Assembly: GCA_023388535.1 (NCBI GenBank)
Contig: JAEWFZ010000002.1
Location: 1-10,953 of the forward strand
Direction: 5' to 3'
DNA: 10,953 bases
Source of the DNA: Bacillota bacterium
GTDB taxonomy: Bacteria > Bacillota_I > Bacilli_A > Erysipelotrichales > Erysipelotrichaceae
Shown here: in pieces, positions 1-6,964 of the stretch
How the letters are laid out: the number at the start of each line of letters is the position of its first letter
Position numbering within the stretch: position 1 is the first letter of the stretch
Translations under genes and position numbers: made by a program
The notes under the pieces: generated by a model
Database searches by the model: none
Seen by the model: the letters and a program-made list of their open reading frames with translations, nothing else
What the model was told of the DNA's origin: nothing

Positions 1-24
1 CCAAAATGAATGTCCACGTCTCAT
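1..24 (-). CDS. Start of an unidentified gene leaving the left edge
   Basis: On the minus strand an AAAGGAG ribosome-binding site (31-37) sits six bases before an ATG at 24-22, which opens a reading frame M-R-R-G-H-S-F-W that continues beyond the window. Only eight codons are visible, so no function can be given. A second ATG at 29-27 is followed two codons later by TGA and is not the start. The quality of the ribosome site is the main reason to believe in this gene. An inverted repeat lies just upstream of it. Confidence 0.5.
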
Positions 25-40
25 TTCATTCTCCTTTCCG

Positions 41-65
41 ATAGCCTAGGGGGTAAAGAGGCTAT
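41..65. repeat. Inverted repeat ATAGCCT / AGGCTAT in a leader
   Basis: A perfect 7-bp inverted repeat (41-47 with 59-65) encloses an 11-base purine-rich spacer. It lies four bases upstream of the ribosome site of the minus-strand gene at the left edge, so it would be in that gene's 5' leader or operator. No T-run follows on either strand, so it is not an obvious terminator. Confidence 0.4.
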
Positions 66-92
66 AGCTAATATTGTTTGTGAATGCTAGGA

Positions 93-108
93 ATCAGTCT
101 TAACTGAT
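93..108. repeat. Inverted repeat ATCAGT-CTTA-ACTGAT
   Basis: A compact 6-bp perfect inverted repeat with a four-base spacer lies about 70 bases upstream of the minus-strand start at 24. It may be an operator half-site pair or chance. Apart from this and the repeat at 41-65, I see nothing functional in 25-351: the 65-codon open frame at 119-316 has no family resemblance and only a poorly placed GTAAGG before it. Confidence 0.25.
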
Positions 109-351
109 ACTGTAAGGTATGGTTTTAACTAGAATATCTTTTAATCTAAACACATTATATCAAAAGGTTATAAATGTTTCGAATTTCATTGACGTAAAAA
201 ATGTACAATTACTGGTAATTAGCCATATACTTGCTTCTTTCTCATCAAAAATACAACCCTATTTAAAAGTCATGTTGGATATTCGCATTTTTTGGTTTAA
301 AACAATTTGGGTATGATTAATATTTCTGATGTTATTATTTGTTAGTATTGG

Positions 352-435
352 ATGATCATATGTATGCTGTTTTCTATCTTTATTTCTGAAGAATATCGTC
401 CCATCGTTTTGTTGTTTATTGTAGGTTTACTTTTT
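352..435 (+). pseudogene. Out-of-frame N-terminal membrane anchor of the NERD gene
   Basis: A frame opened by ATG at 352 or 364 encodes a hydrophobic segment, including IVLLFIVGLLF, that reaches the T5 run at 431-435. Proteins with a NERD domain and a topoisomerase-type zinc finger commonly begin with such a membrane anchor. Removing one T joins this segment directly to the NERD frame, giving GLLLPTLPTFVKYRIYLPL and then KGKIGE. Read without the correction, this frame ends shortly after 480. The upstream in-frame stop is TAG at 343. The ribosome site is weak (GGA at 350-352 if ATG 364 is used). Either a real frameshift, a phase-variable T-run or a sequencing error explains the arrangement. 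Confidence 0.55.
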
Positions 436-1135
436 GCCGACATTACCGACCTTTGTAAAATATCGAATCTATTTACCTTTAAAGGGAAAGATAGGGGAAA
501 CGAAACTTAAAGCCTATCTAGCGACGTTAAATAAGGATAAATATAAGATACTAAGTGATATATTGCTAATAAATGATGACACTTCTAGCCAAATAGATTT
601 TCTAATACTTTCAGTTTACGGCGTCTTTATTGTGGAATCAAAAAACTATTCAGGGATTATCACCGGCTCGGATTATGATAAACAATGGACACAAAGACTG
701 GGGAAAAATACGTTTCATTTTATGAATCCTTTGCATCAGGTTTACAGCCAAAGCGAAACACTTAAAAAGATATTAGACAAGCCCAACTTTGAGATAATAC
801 CGGTGATTGTTTTTTCGATCAACGCTGATTTAAAAGTCAAAACGAATCAAAAAGTGACCTATCTGATTCAAGCAAAACAATATATAAAATCTTTTGAAAA
901 AGAAATATATACACAAGCAGAAATTGAAAGATTCGAAGATATAATTAATTCATCAAAATCCAATAACAAGGAAGACTTCGAAAAACACATAAAAACTGCA
1001 AAACAGAAAAGAGAGTCAAAAGAAAATACCTGCCCAAAATGTGGTGGTTTACTTGTACAGAGACAGGGTAAATATGGTGATTTTCTAGGATGCAGTAATT
1101 ATCCAAAATGCCGATATACGACTAATGTTAAGTAA
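434..1135 (+). CDS. NERD-domain protein with topoisomerase-type zinc finger
   Basis: The visible frame (233 residues from a TTG codon) holds a NERD domain at about residues 17-115, with K-G-K-I-G-E at its start. D55 in SSQIDFLIL, followed by E68 and K70 in FIVESKNY, matches the D...ExK pattern of the PD-(D/E)XK nuclease-like fold proposed for this family. A charged linker (about 155-195) leads to a C-terminal four-cysteine finger of the topoisomerase IA type, CPKCGG ... GCSNYPKCRYT (C200, C203, C220, C226). A role in DNA binding or processing is inferred, not shown. The TTG start has only AGG before it, and the usual N-terminal membrane anchor lies in the next frame upstream, so the annotated start is probably an artefact of a one-base frameshift at 431-435. 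No helicase partner is next to it. Confidence 0.85.
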   Translation: MPTLPTFVKYRIYLPLKGKIGETKLKAYLATLNKDKYKILSDILLINDDTSSQIDFLILSVYGVFIVESKNYSGIITGSDYDKQWTQRLGKNTFHFMNPLHQVYSQSETLKKILDKPNFEIIPVIVFSINADLKVKTNQKVTYLIQAKQYIKSFEKEIYTQAEIERFEDIINSSKSNNKEDFEKHIKTAKQKRESKENTCPKCGGLLVQRQGKYGDFLGCSNYPKCRYTTNVK

Positions 1136-1160
1136 ATAAAGTAAATTGATCAAGGCCTAA

Positions 1161-1292
1161 CAATCTAAAATCATTGATGAAAATAATTTTATATCGCTTA
1201 TATGGGAATATTCCAACTTGTCTGAAATTGAAAGAGACCAAGTAAGAAATCTAAGAGAACTAATACGTAAACAAAAGGAGAAACACAAATGA
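1161..1292 (+). pseudogene. Start-less fragment of an unidentified charged protein
   Basis: This frame, open from after a TAA at 1158 to a TGA at 1290-1292, reads like real protein: a mixed segment containing NNFISLIWEYSNLSEIERD, then a basic amphipathic end rich in R, K, E and Q. It has no ATG or GTG; the only TTG (1218) would leave 24 residues. The stop overlaps the ATG of the next small gene (ATGA), as in an operon. It is most simply the 3' remnant of a decayed gene, or a chance frame. I do not recognise a family. Confidence 0.3.
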
Positions 1293-1372
1293 AAAAACTA
1301 TTAGCCATTATATTCTTGCCTATCTATTTAGTCGGAAGAGTTATGTACGTATTGATTAAAAAAGCTGGATAA
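1289..1372 (+). CDS. 27-residue hydrophobic membrane peptide
   Basis: An ATG at 1289 follows a strong AAAGGAG ribosome site (1274-1280) at eight bases and encodes a peptide beginning MKKLLAIIFLPIYLVGR and ending in KKAG. It has two lysines, then one predicted transmembrane helix (about residues 4-24), then lysines. The start overlaps the stop of the frame before it (ATGA). The peptide could be a small membrane-active or regulatory peptide, a type I toxin-like peptide, or a leader left by a decayed operon; nothing in the sequence decides. Its length is too short for family assignment. Confidence 0.45.
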   Translation: MKKLLAIIFLPIYLVGRVMYVLIKKAG

Positions 1373-1453
1373 TAAGTAATGGAATTAAAAGATTTAACCT
1401 TACCGTTTATTTATGAGTTAGATTATCAATTAATGCTTTTTTTAATGCTTAGT

Positions 1454-2629
1454 TTACAAACTAGCTTGATAGATTTCTAAGACATCCTCTTTAGACAAAG
1501 CAACAAACCCATCCTGTAGATTACCAAGCTCCACCGCAGAAGTTGCCATTTGTTCAAAATGTTCATCGTTGATTCCATACTCCGATAAATTCATTGGAAT
1601 ATGGAGTTCGTTTTTAAAGAAGTTATAAGTACATTCAATCGCCTGATTCGCAATATCATGCTTCAGTTGATTCGCATCCAGATCCCAAACTTTAATTCCA
1701 AAACGAACAAAGGTATCCAGTGTTTCTTCATTGAGAACATGAAGCATCCAACGCGGATAAATAACCGCTAAACCAGCACCATGGGTAATATCATAATGAG
1801 CTGACAACTCATGTTCAATCGCATGACAACTCCATTTATCCCTGGATTGACCCGCTGCCAACAACCCATTGATGGCCAGCGATCCAGCCCACATCAAATT
1901 AGCTCTAGCTTCATAATTATCCGGTTCTCTAACCGCAATCGGAGCATAATGAATGACGGTACGTAGTAACGATTCAGCCAACTCGGTTGGAATCATACTG
2001 CGTTCTTTTTTAAAGTAGACCTCAAAGATATGAGACATAATATCCGCTGAACCGGCCGCCGTCTGAAATGCTGGAACGGTATAAGTAAGCTCAGGAATCA
2101 TGAAAGAAACTTTAGGGATAAAATGCGGTGAGTAAAATCCAATTTTCATCTTTTCTTCATCGTTTTGCACGACCGCTGCCGCATTAGTCTCACTACCGGT
2201 AGCTGCTAAAGTCAGGATTGTAACTAAAGGAATGTTTTTTTTAATCGCGCTACGATCAACTCTAGCGGTTTTAACCATCTCCCAAGCATCGCCTTCATAA
2301 AATGGATAGGCACAAATCCCTTTTGAGCAGTCAATGGTTGAACCACCACCAACCGCTAAGATGACATCCGGTTGTTCTGATTTTGCTAGCTCGCCACCGG
2401 CTTCTAAGGTTTCGATTCGTGGATTAGGTTCAATACCACCAAATTCAATGACCTCAAAATCCGTTAAAATACCGTAAAGTCGATCTAAAAGACCGGTACG
2501 TTTAACCGAGCCGCCTCCGTAGGTAATCATTACTTTATTTCCATAAGTTCTTAAAACTTCTGGTAGTTTTTCTAATTGGTCATTACCAAAATAAACTTGC
2601 GTCGGTAAGCTGATTTGAAATGAATGCAT
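1454..2629 (-). CDS. Iron-containing alcohol dehydrogenase (butanol dehydrogenase-like)
   Basis: This 391-residue protein is a full-length group III metal-dependent alcohol dehydrogenase of the BdhA/YqhD type. Such enzymes reduce aldehydes to alcohols with NAD(P)H in the cytosol. The N-terminal Rossmann part has GGGS at 38-41 and VGGGSTID at 93-100; ATGSETN is at 143-149. The metal ligands expected from YqhD are all present: D196 and H200 in SADIMSH, then H269 and H283 in CHAIEHELSAHYDITHG. Substrate and NADH versus NADPH preference cannot be read with certainty; the GGGS followed by V-K resembles NADPH-type relatives. A GGAGGA ribosome site is seven bases before the ATG. The gene is divergent from the glycerate kinase and has no clear terminator downstream. 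Confidence 0.93.
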   Translation of the reverse strand: MHSFQISLPTQVYFGNDQLEKLPEVLRTYGNKVMITYGGGSVKRTGLLDRLYGILTDFEVIEFGGIEPNPRIETLEAGGELAKSEQPDVILAVGGGSTIDCSKGICAYPFYEGDAWEMVKTARVDRSAIKKNIPLVTILTLAATGSETNAAAVVQNDEEKMKIGFYSPHFIPKVSFMIPELTYTVPAFQTAAGSADIMSHIFEVYFKKERSMIPTELAESLLRTVIHYAPIAVREPDNYEARANLMWAGSLAINGLLAAGQSRDKWSCHAIEHELSAHYDITHGAGLAVIYPRWMLHVLNEETLDTFVRFGIKVWDLDANQLKHDIANQAIECTYNFFKNELHIPMNLSEYGINDEHFEQMATSAVELGNLQDGFVALSKEDVLEIYQASL

Positions 2630-2658
2630 AATCTAGTCCTCCGTTATTTGTTAAGTTT

Positions 2659-2687
2659 ATTGTATCATTAACTTACAAGAGAGTTAA
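2659..2687 (-). promoter_or_regulatory. Predicted promoter of the alcohol dehydrogenase
   Basis: On the minus strand TTAACT (2687-2682, four of six matches to TTGACA) is followed after exactly 17 bases by TACAAT (2664-2659, five of six matches to TATAAT). The predicted transcript would begin about 20 bases upstream of the start codon. The plus-strand promoter for the glycerate kinase must overlap this region, but I found no convincing pair of boxes for it. Confidence 0.5.
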
Positions 2688-2717
2688 AAGAATCTGTAAA
2701 CTCAAGGAGAAGTCTAT

Positions 2718-3794
2718 ATGAAAATAGTCATAGCTAGTGATAGCTTTAAAGGATCCGCCACATCGTTAGAAATTGCGGATTATGTCGAAGCTGGCATTCG
2801 TGAAGTAATCGATGCTGAAATTATTAAACTTGGGATAGGGGATGGTGGTGAAGGTACTTTAGAAGCCCTATCTATTCTTCCAAATACTGAAACTATTCTC
2901 GTAGATACTGTTGATGCTATGGATCGAGACATCAGCGCTAAAATACTTAAATTAGATAAGACTTCCTATTTTATTGAAATGGCTCAAGCCAGTGGTTTAA
3001 CTTTGGTTTCTGACATACCGTTACAAAATGCTAGTAGTTATGGTACTGGACTTTTAATAAAGAAAGCCATTGAATTTGGAACTAAAACGATATATCTAAG
3101 CCTAGGAGGAACCGCCACCAATGATTTGGGTTTAGGTCTCTTAGTTGCTTTGGGTATGAAGTTTTATGATGCTGCTGGCCAAGAAACAAAATCGATACTT
3201 AATGTTACAGATTTTAGTGATTTGCCTGAAATTTCTGGAGTGAAATTTGTTATTTTATCGGATGTAAAAAATCCCTTATATGGTAAAGAGGGGGCCTCCC
3301 ATGTCTTTGGTCCCCAAAAGGGACTAAGTCCAGAGGCAGTAGAGAAACACGATGAAGCATTTAAGCGATTTTCACAACTTGTACAGTCAAAATTAGGCCA
3401 AGACTTAGCCCAAATGCCAGGAACTGGAGCTGCTGGTGGTGTTGGCTATGCAGGTTTGGTTTTCTTAAAAGGAACCATAGTATCGGGTATTCATACGGTA
3501 TTAGATTTGATAGGATTTTCAGAGCAGATAAAAGAAGCTGATTATATTATCACCGGAGAGGGTAAAGTTGATGCTCAATCCTTATCCGGTAAAGTTATCA
3601 GCGGTATCTTAGAGCGCGGCGAGAATATCCCCGTTGTCGTACTTGGTGGTACGGTAGCACAGGATTTTGTTAATCCAGGATTTTATCAAGTTATCGATTG
3701 TAGCAATCCGGCGCTTTCTCTTGAAGAAAACATGAAACAAACTTCAAAAAATGTGAAACGAGCCATTCGTCAGTTCATCCTAGATGCTATGTAG
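2718..3794 (+). CDS. glxK: Glycerate 2-kinase (GlxK/GarK family)
   Basis: The 358-residue protein phosphorylates D-glycerate with ATP, in this family giving 2-phosphoglycerate that feeds lower glycolysis. Family signatures occur in order: IASDSFKGS at 5-13, GIGDGGEGT at 39-47, SYGTG at 107-111, LGGTATNDLGLG at 129-140, SDVKNPLYG at 181-189, FGPQKG at 197-202, GTGAAGGVGY at 235-244 and ITGEGKVDAQSLSGK at 278-292. The protein is slightly shorter than the roughly 370-380 usual for the family but appears complete. The start is supported by AAGGAG at 2704-2709, eight bases before ATG. No transporter or glycerate-producing dehydrogenase is adjacent, so the source of glycerate is not shown. The neighbouring alcohol dehydrogenase is divergent. 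Confidence 0.95.
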   Translation: MKIVIASDSFKGSATSLEIADYVEAGIREVIDAEIIKLGIGDGGEGTLEALSILPNTETILVDTVDAMDRDISAKILKLDKTSYFIEMAQASGLTLVSDIPLQNASSYGTGLLIKKAIEFGTKTIYLSLGGTATNDLGLGLLVALGMKFYDAAGQETKSILNVTDFSDLPEISGVKFVILSDVKNPLYGKEGASHVFGPQKGLSPEAVEKHDEAFKRFSQLVQSKLGQDLAQMPGTGAAGGVGYAGLVFLKGTIVSGIHTVLDLIGFSEQIKEADYIITGEGKVDAQSLSGKVISGILERGENIPVVVLGGTVAQDFVNPGFYQVIDCSNPALSLEENMKQTSKNVKRAIRQFILDAM

Positions 3795-3801
3795 TGAGTT
3801 A

Positions 3802-3835
3802 CTGTCAATTTTCACCACAGTGATTATGATATGAT
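3802..3835 (+). promoter_or_regulatory. Predicted promoter before the 117-residue gene
   Basis: CTGTCA (3802-3807) is followed after 17 bases by TATGAT (3825-3830). A second, overlapping TATGAT at 3830-3835 is preceded by TGA, forming an extended -10 box (TGATATGAT). Either would give a short leader before the ribosome site at 3859. This suggests the gene is expressed separately from the glycerate kinase. Confidence 0.45.
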
Positions 3836-3874
3836 GCAAATGCCACAAGAAAGATGAGAAAGGAGGAAAAACCA

Positions 3875-4228
3875 ATGAAAGAAAAAGAACTAAATAATAA
3901 GGTAGATTTAACCGAGCTTGAAGCGTTGCATGTAATCATTAATGGGATAAAAATCAGACCAAAGGATATCCTTGAAGCTATAAAACAACAAGTAAAAGAA
4001 GAATGGGAAACTAAAGAAAAAGCTATAGGTTGGGCACACGCAATGAAAATCGGAGCCCAACAGACCGCTGAAATTGAGCGTAGAAAAACACTATTCATTA
4101 ATGAAATGTCCGGAAAGTATGAACTACAAAAACTAGAAGCCAAGTACGGCTCTCTACCAGCAAGCTTTTATGAAAGCGAATCATCGAATGAGTTTACGAT
4201 TAATTTAAAAATTAGAATTGATCAATAA
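3875..4228 (+). CDS. Hypothetical charged helical protein, 117 residues
   Basis: I do not recognise a family. The protein is soluble, rich in lysine and glutamate, and mostly helical by appearance: a helix around DLTELEALHVIINGIKI (10-26), a long charged helix about 30-50, then a basic segment with ERRK and a less ordered, serine-rich end before a short strand-like NEFTINLKIRI. The start is set at ATG 3875 because a near-ideal AAAGGAGG (3859-3866) is eight bases upstream; the in-frame ATG at 3854 overlaps that site and is unlikely. The gene stands between the glycerate kinase and the convergent tag gene. A frame on the opposite strand is a shadow. Confidence 0.7.
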   Translation: MKEKELNNKVDLTELEALHVIINGIKIRPKDILEAIKQQVKEEWETKEKAIGWAHAMKIGAQQTAEIERRKTLFINEMSGKYELQKLEAKYGSLPASFYESESSNEFTINLKIRIDQ

Positions 4229-4263
4229 GAAAAAAGTCTATTTAAATCTATATTTATATCGGA

Positions 4264-4304
4264 CTAAATAAAAAACCCGAAATTAGCCACCAACTAATTT
4301 CGGG
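4264..4304 (-). terminator. Rho-independent terminator of the regulator-kinase-tag operon
   Basis: An 11-bp perfect stem CCCGAAATTAG / CTAATTTCGGG (4276-4286 with 4294-4304) encloses a seven-base loop. On the minus strand it is followed by TTTTTTATTT, a typical U-tract, so it acts on transcripts coming from tag, about 180 bases downstream of its stop. On the plus strand the hairpin lacks a T-run, though the stem may still limit read-through from the 117-residue gene. Confidence 0.85.
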
Positions 4305-4308
4305 CACC

Positions 4309-4480
4309 AATAGCGATAGGAGCTATTAGTAACAATTTTGAACAACCAATTAAAAAACTGATTCCGTAACAAAAAAAATATTGTAGAAGTCATCAGCTTG
4401 ATTAAGCGGTTTTGGTTTCCCAAGGGAGAACATCATTCCCTATATCATCAGTATAACTTGACTGCCGAAAATAGCAAGTG
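4309..4480. other. Convergent intergenic stretch with short repeats
   Basis: Between the terminator and tag I see no gene. It contains AATAGC / GCTATT (about 4309-4327) as a small hairpin, an AGGGA / TCCCT hairpin (4423-4427 with 4437-4441), a run of eight A at about 4371, and two copies of TCATCAG (4390-4396 and 4445-4451), each followed by CTTGA at slightly different spacing. On the minus strand this would be the 3' UTR of the tag operon. It could hold a small RNA, but no known RNA family is recognised. Confidence 0.25.
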
Positions 4481-4485
4481 ATTTT

Positions 4486-5043
4486 TTACTTTTTTCTCAC
4501 AAAACAGGACATTAAATGGTTATTAATAACGCCCACAGCTTCTAAATACGAATAAATCATTGTTGGACCAATGAATTTAAAGCCACGCTGCTTCATGTCT
4601 TGTACAATTCTTTCCGATAAAGGACTTTGAGTCGGTATATGTTCTGGTTTTAGTGGTTGATTATCGACAATTGTGTAATCGCTAAATTGCCATAAATAAT
4701 TAGAAAATGACTTGAATTCTTTTTGAACTCGAATAAACATTTTAGCGTTGTTGATCATAGCTTTGAGTTTGTTTTGATTTCGAATAATACTAGGTTCAGT
4801 CATTAATTGTTCTAGCTTTGACTGGTCATAAGCGGCTATTTTATGAACATTGTATCCATCAAAATGGGTCCGCATCGATTCCCTTTTTTTAAGGATAGTC
4901 TGCCAACTAAGGCCGGCTTGCATCATTTCTAAAATTAATAACTCAAACAAGAGCGGATCATCATAAGTGGGCTTACCCCATTGCTGATCATGGTATTCTT
5001 GTTCAATTAAGCTATTATTAGCCCAACTACAGCGGGTAATCAT
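4486..5043 (-). CDS. tag: DNA-3-methyladenine glycosylase I
   Basis: This base-excision enzyme removes 3-methyladenine from alkylated DNA. At 185 residues it matches the family length. All landmark residues known from E. coli Tag are found one position later: zinc ligands C5, H18, H176 and C180; the base-pocket residues Y17, E39 and W47; the opening RCSWANNSLIEQEYHDQQWG and the GFKFIGPTMIYSYLEAVG helix-hairpin region are typical. The start codon overlaps the histidine kinase stop by four bases (ATGA), so translation is likely coupled and expression follows the two-component operon. No Ada-type regulator is present. Confidence 0.96.
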   Translation of the reverse strand: MITRCSWANNSLIEQEYHDQQWGKPTYDDPLLFELLILEMMQAGLSWQTILKKRESMRTHFDGYNVHKIAAYDQSKLEQLMTEPSIIRNQNKLKAMINNAKMFIRVQKEFKSFSNYLWQFSDYTIVDNQPLKPEHIPTQSPLSERIVQDMKQRGFKFIGPTMIYSYLEAVGVINNHLMSCFVRKK

Positions 5044-6248
5044 CGTTTAAAGATTACCTTAAAGGTCGTAAAATCAGTTGGATTAGAACTAACCTGAATG
5101 GTTCCTCTATGGGTGTTGACTATTTCCTTAGCAATCGATAAACCTAAACCGACGCCTCCCTGATCACGATTTCGCGATTTTTCTAAACGATAGAAGCGAT
5201 CAAATAGATTATTCAGTTCTTCCTTAGCGATGATGGTACCATTATTATTAATTAAGAAGGTAACCACATCCTTTTTTTCTTCTAATTGAATATTGATAAT
5301 GCCATAATGATGATCACAATATTTAAAAGCATTGTCGATTAAAATCGAAACCAACATTTCCAATTGTTCCACTACACCGGATAGATGTATATTCGGTTGA
5401 ATATAATAGTTGTAATCAATTTGTTGTTCATAAGCAATCGATTCAAAAGACAATACTCGATTTAATACCAAATCCGAAAAATCGATATCTACAAAATGCT
5501 CAACCGTAGTTTCATCGGAGTTTTTAGATAAGAAAAGTAGATTGGAAATTAAATTGGTCATTCGTTGTACTTCAAGTTTGGTGGAGTCAAGCCATTTTTG
5601 TTGTTGATAAACCGATGATCCGGGCTGGGAAGTTATGATATCAGTATTCGCTTGAATAATCGTTAGAGGCGATTTTAATTCATGGCTAGCGTTGGCTATA
5701 AATTCCTGTTGTTTCCGAAAACTTTCTTCGATTGGTTGTGAGGCTTTGGCCGACAAGTAAGCCGCAATGCCAAAGAAAATGACTTCTGCCATAATGAACA
5801 TAAAGACTAAAGCTCGTTTTAATTCCTCTAGTTGTTCGCTCTGAATAGCGGTATCGATAAAGGCTATTTTTAAATTTAAATTATTTAATTGTCGCTTAAA
5901 ATTTACTGGAAAATTACTTAGTTTGCCGGTATCGACTTCAGATACTAAAACTTCATTAATCATTTGAGCCAAGGTATCCGTATCGATTTTCCAATTGACG
6001 TTGGAGGTTATGATTTTCTGGGTTCTCCGGTCGAGTTCAACGGTAAAAGTTTTTAAGTCGGTTCGAACTTGACCATAAGCGCGTTGATCATATATATCGC
6101 TACTCAAAGCTAAGGTCAATTCTTTTTCGATTTGATCGTTATAAGTAATGCTTGAAAAGGCATAAATGGTAAAGTGAATAATCAATAATAAAATACTCAT
6201 GGAAATCATGAGTATTCTAAAAAGTTTTGAACGTAATTGTTTAATCAT
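5040..6248 (-). CDS. Sensor histidine kinase
   Basis: A 402-residue membrane kinase that should phosphorylate the regulator encoded just upstream. Layout: transmembrane helix about 9-34, an extracellular loop of about 110 residues with no recognised fold, transmembrane helix about 146-167, then a cytoplasmic core. The HisKA H-box is FIANASHELKSPL with H189, the N-box is LIDNAFKY with N306, the F-box is LFDRFYR and the G2 box is GVGLGLS at about 365-371. The G1 box reads NNNG instead of the classical DxGxG; Asp-to-Asn changes here are seen in related Gram-positive kinases, so activity is still expected. I chose ATG at 6248 because GGAG lies seven bases before it; a TTG two codons upstream would sit against the ribosome site. 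It overlaps the regulator by eight bases and tag by four. Confidence 0.92.
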   Translation of the reverse strand: MIKQLRSKLFRILMISMSILLLIIHFTIYAFSSITYNDQIEKELTLALSSDIYDQRAYGQVRTDLKTFTVELDRRTQKIITSNVNWKIDTDTLAQMINEVLVSEVDTGKLSNFPVNFKRQLNNLNLKIAFIDTAIQSEQLEELKRALVFMFIMAEVIFFGIAAYLSAKASQPIEESFRKQQEFIANASHELKSPLTIIQANTDIITSQPGSSVYQQQKWLDSTKLEVQRMTNLISNLLFLSKNSDETTVEHFVDIDFSDLVLNRVLSFESIAYEQQIDYNYYIQPNIHLSGVVEQLEMLVSILIDNAFKYCDHHYGIINIQLEEKKDVVTFLINNNGTIIAKEELNNLFDRFYRLEKSRNRDQGGVGLGLSIAKEIVNTHRGTIQVSSNPTDFTTFKVIFKR

Positions 6249-6918
6249 CCGCAATCTCCAAATGATAGCCTACTTTACGAACGGTATTAATTCTTACTTT
6301 GGTTTTCAAAAAGAAAAGCTTTTTACGTAAAAAAGAAATATAAGCTTCGACATTATTCTCGTCAACATCCGATTCCATACCCCAGACTTTAGATAAAATT
6401 TGTTCCTTACTGAAAATCTGATTTGGATTGGTCAATAGTAATTCCATTAAATCATATTCTTTTAAACCAAGCCGTACCGATTTCGTCCCACAGGCTAAAA
6501 GATGATTTTGAGTATTTAAACTTAAATCATGGTAGGACAGCTCTTCGAGCACAACTTCCCCTTTACGTCGAGTAAGCGCACGTATTCTAGCTATTAACTC
6601 TTCCACGTTGAACGGTTTAGTTAAATAATCATCGGCGCCGCGGTTGAGACCTTCAATTTTATCTTCTACCGTTGATTTTGCGGTTAGCATGATGATTGGC
6701 GTTTCTACTTTTTCTTCACGTAATTTATCCAATACCTCAAAACCATTCATCCGTGGTAACATGACGTCTAAGATGATGATGTCGTATTCATCCGAAAGAC
6801 CATAATAATACCCCTGTAGACCATCGTATTGAATGTCTACATTCATTTTATTATCCTTAAGTATTTGAGCGATGGATTGCGCTAATCGTTGTTCATCTTC
6901 GATTAAAAGAACTCTCAT
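6241..6918 (-). CDS. OmpR-family response regulator
   Basis: The 225-residue regulator has a receiver domain (1 to about 118) with acidic pocket E7-D8, phospho-acceptor D51 in IILDVMLP, T79 in MLTAK and K101 in LTKPF. A C-terminal winged-helix domain follows, with recognition-helix region ENNVEAYISFLRKKL and ending VRKVGYHLE. It resembles the ArlR/CiaR group in general form, but orthology cannot be claimed from sequence reading alone. AGGAG is seven bases before ATG. It is the first gene of an operon with the kinase and tag, which suggests the signal it answers to also raises or lowers alkylation repair. A direct repeat overlapping its promoter points to autoregulation. Confidence 0.95.
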   Translation of the reverse strand: MRVLLIEDEQRLAQSIAQILKDNKMNVDIQYDGLQGYYYGLSDEYDIIILDVMLPRMNGFEVLDKLREEKVETPIIMLTAKSTVEDKIEGLNRGADDYLTKPFNVEELIARIRALTRRKGEVVLEELSYHDLSLNTQNHLLACGTKSVRLGLKEYDLMELLLTNPNQIFSKEQILSKVWGMESDVDENNVEAYISFLRKKLFFLKTKVRINTVRKVGYHLEIADD

Positions 6919-6936
6919 TTATTTTCTCCTAAGTCT

Positions 6937-6964
6937 ATTATATAGGTTATCAAACAATTCTGAA
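6937..6964 (-). promoter_or_regulatory. Predicted promoter of the regulator-kinase-tag operon
   Basis: On the minus strand a perfect TATAAT (6942-6937) is preceded, after 16 bases, by TTCAGA (6964-6959, four of six matches). The -35 region overlaps the TTTCAG direct repeat described separately. The predicted start of transcription lies just before the AGGAG site, giving a very short leader. Confidence 0.6.

Noticed and set aside
119..316. 65-codon plus-strand frame in the left intergenic region
   Set aside because: It has no ribosome site at a usable distance, no family resemblance, and an irregular hydrophobic pattern typical of AT-rich chance frames.
3805..4143. 112-codon minus-strand frame, serine and phenylalanine rich
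   Set aside because: It is the antisense shadow of the 117-residue gene, which has its own promoter and ribosome site.
4305..4485. Riboswitch or known small RNA in the tag 3' region
   Set aside because: The repeats and hairpins do not match any RNA family I recognise, and the location is downstream of genes on both strands.
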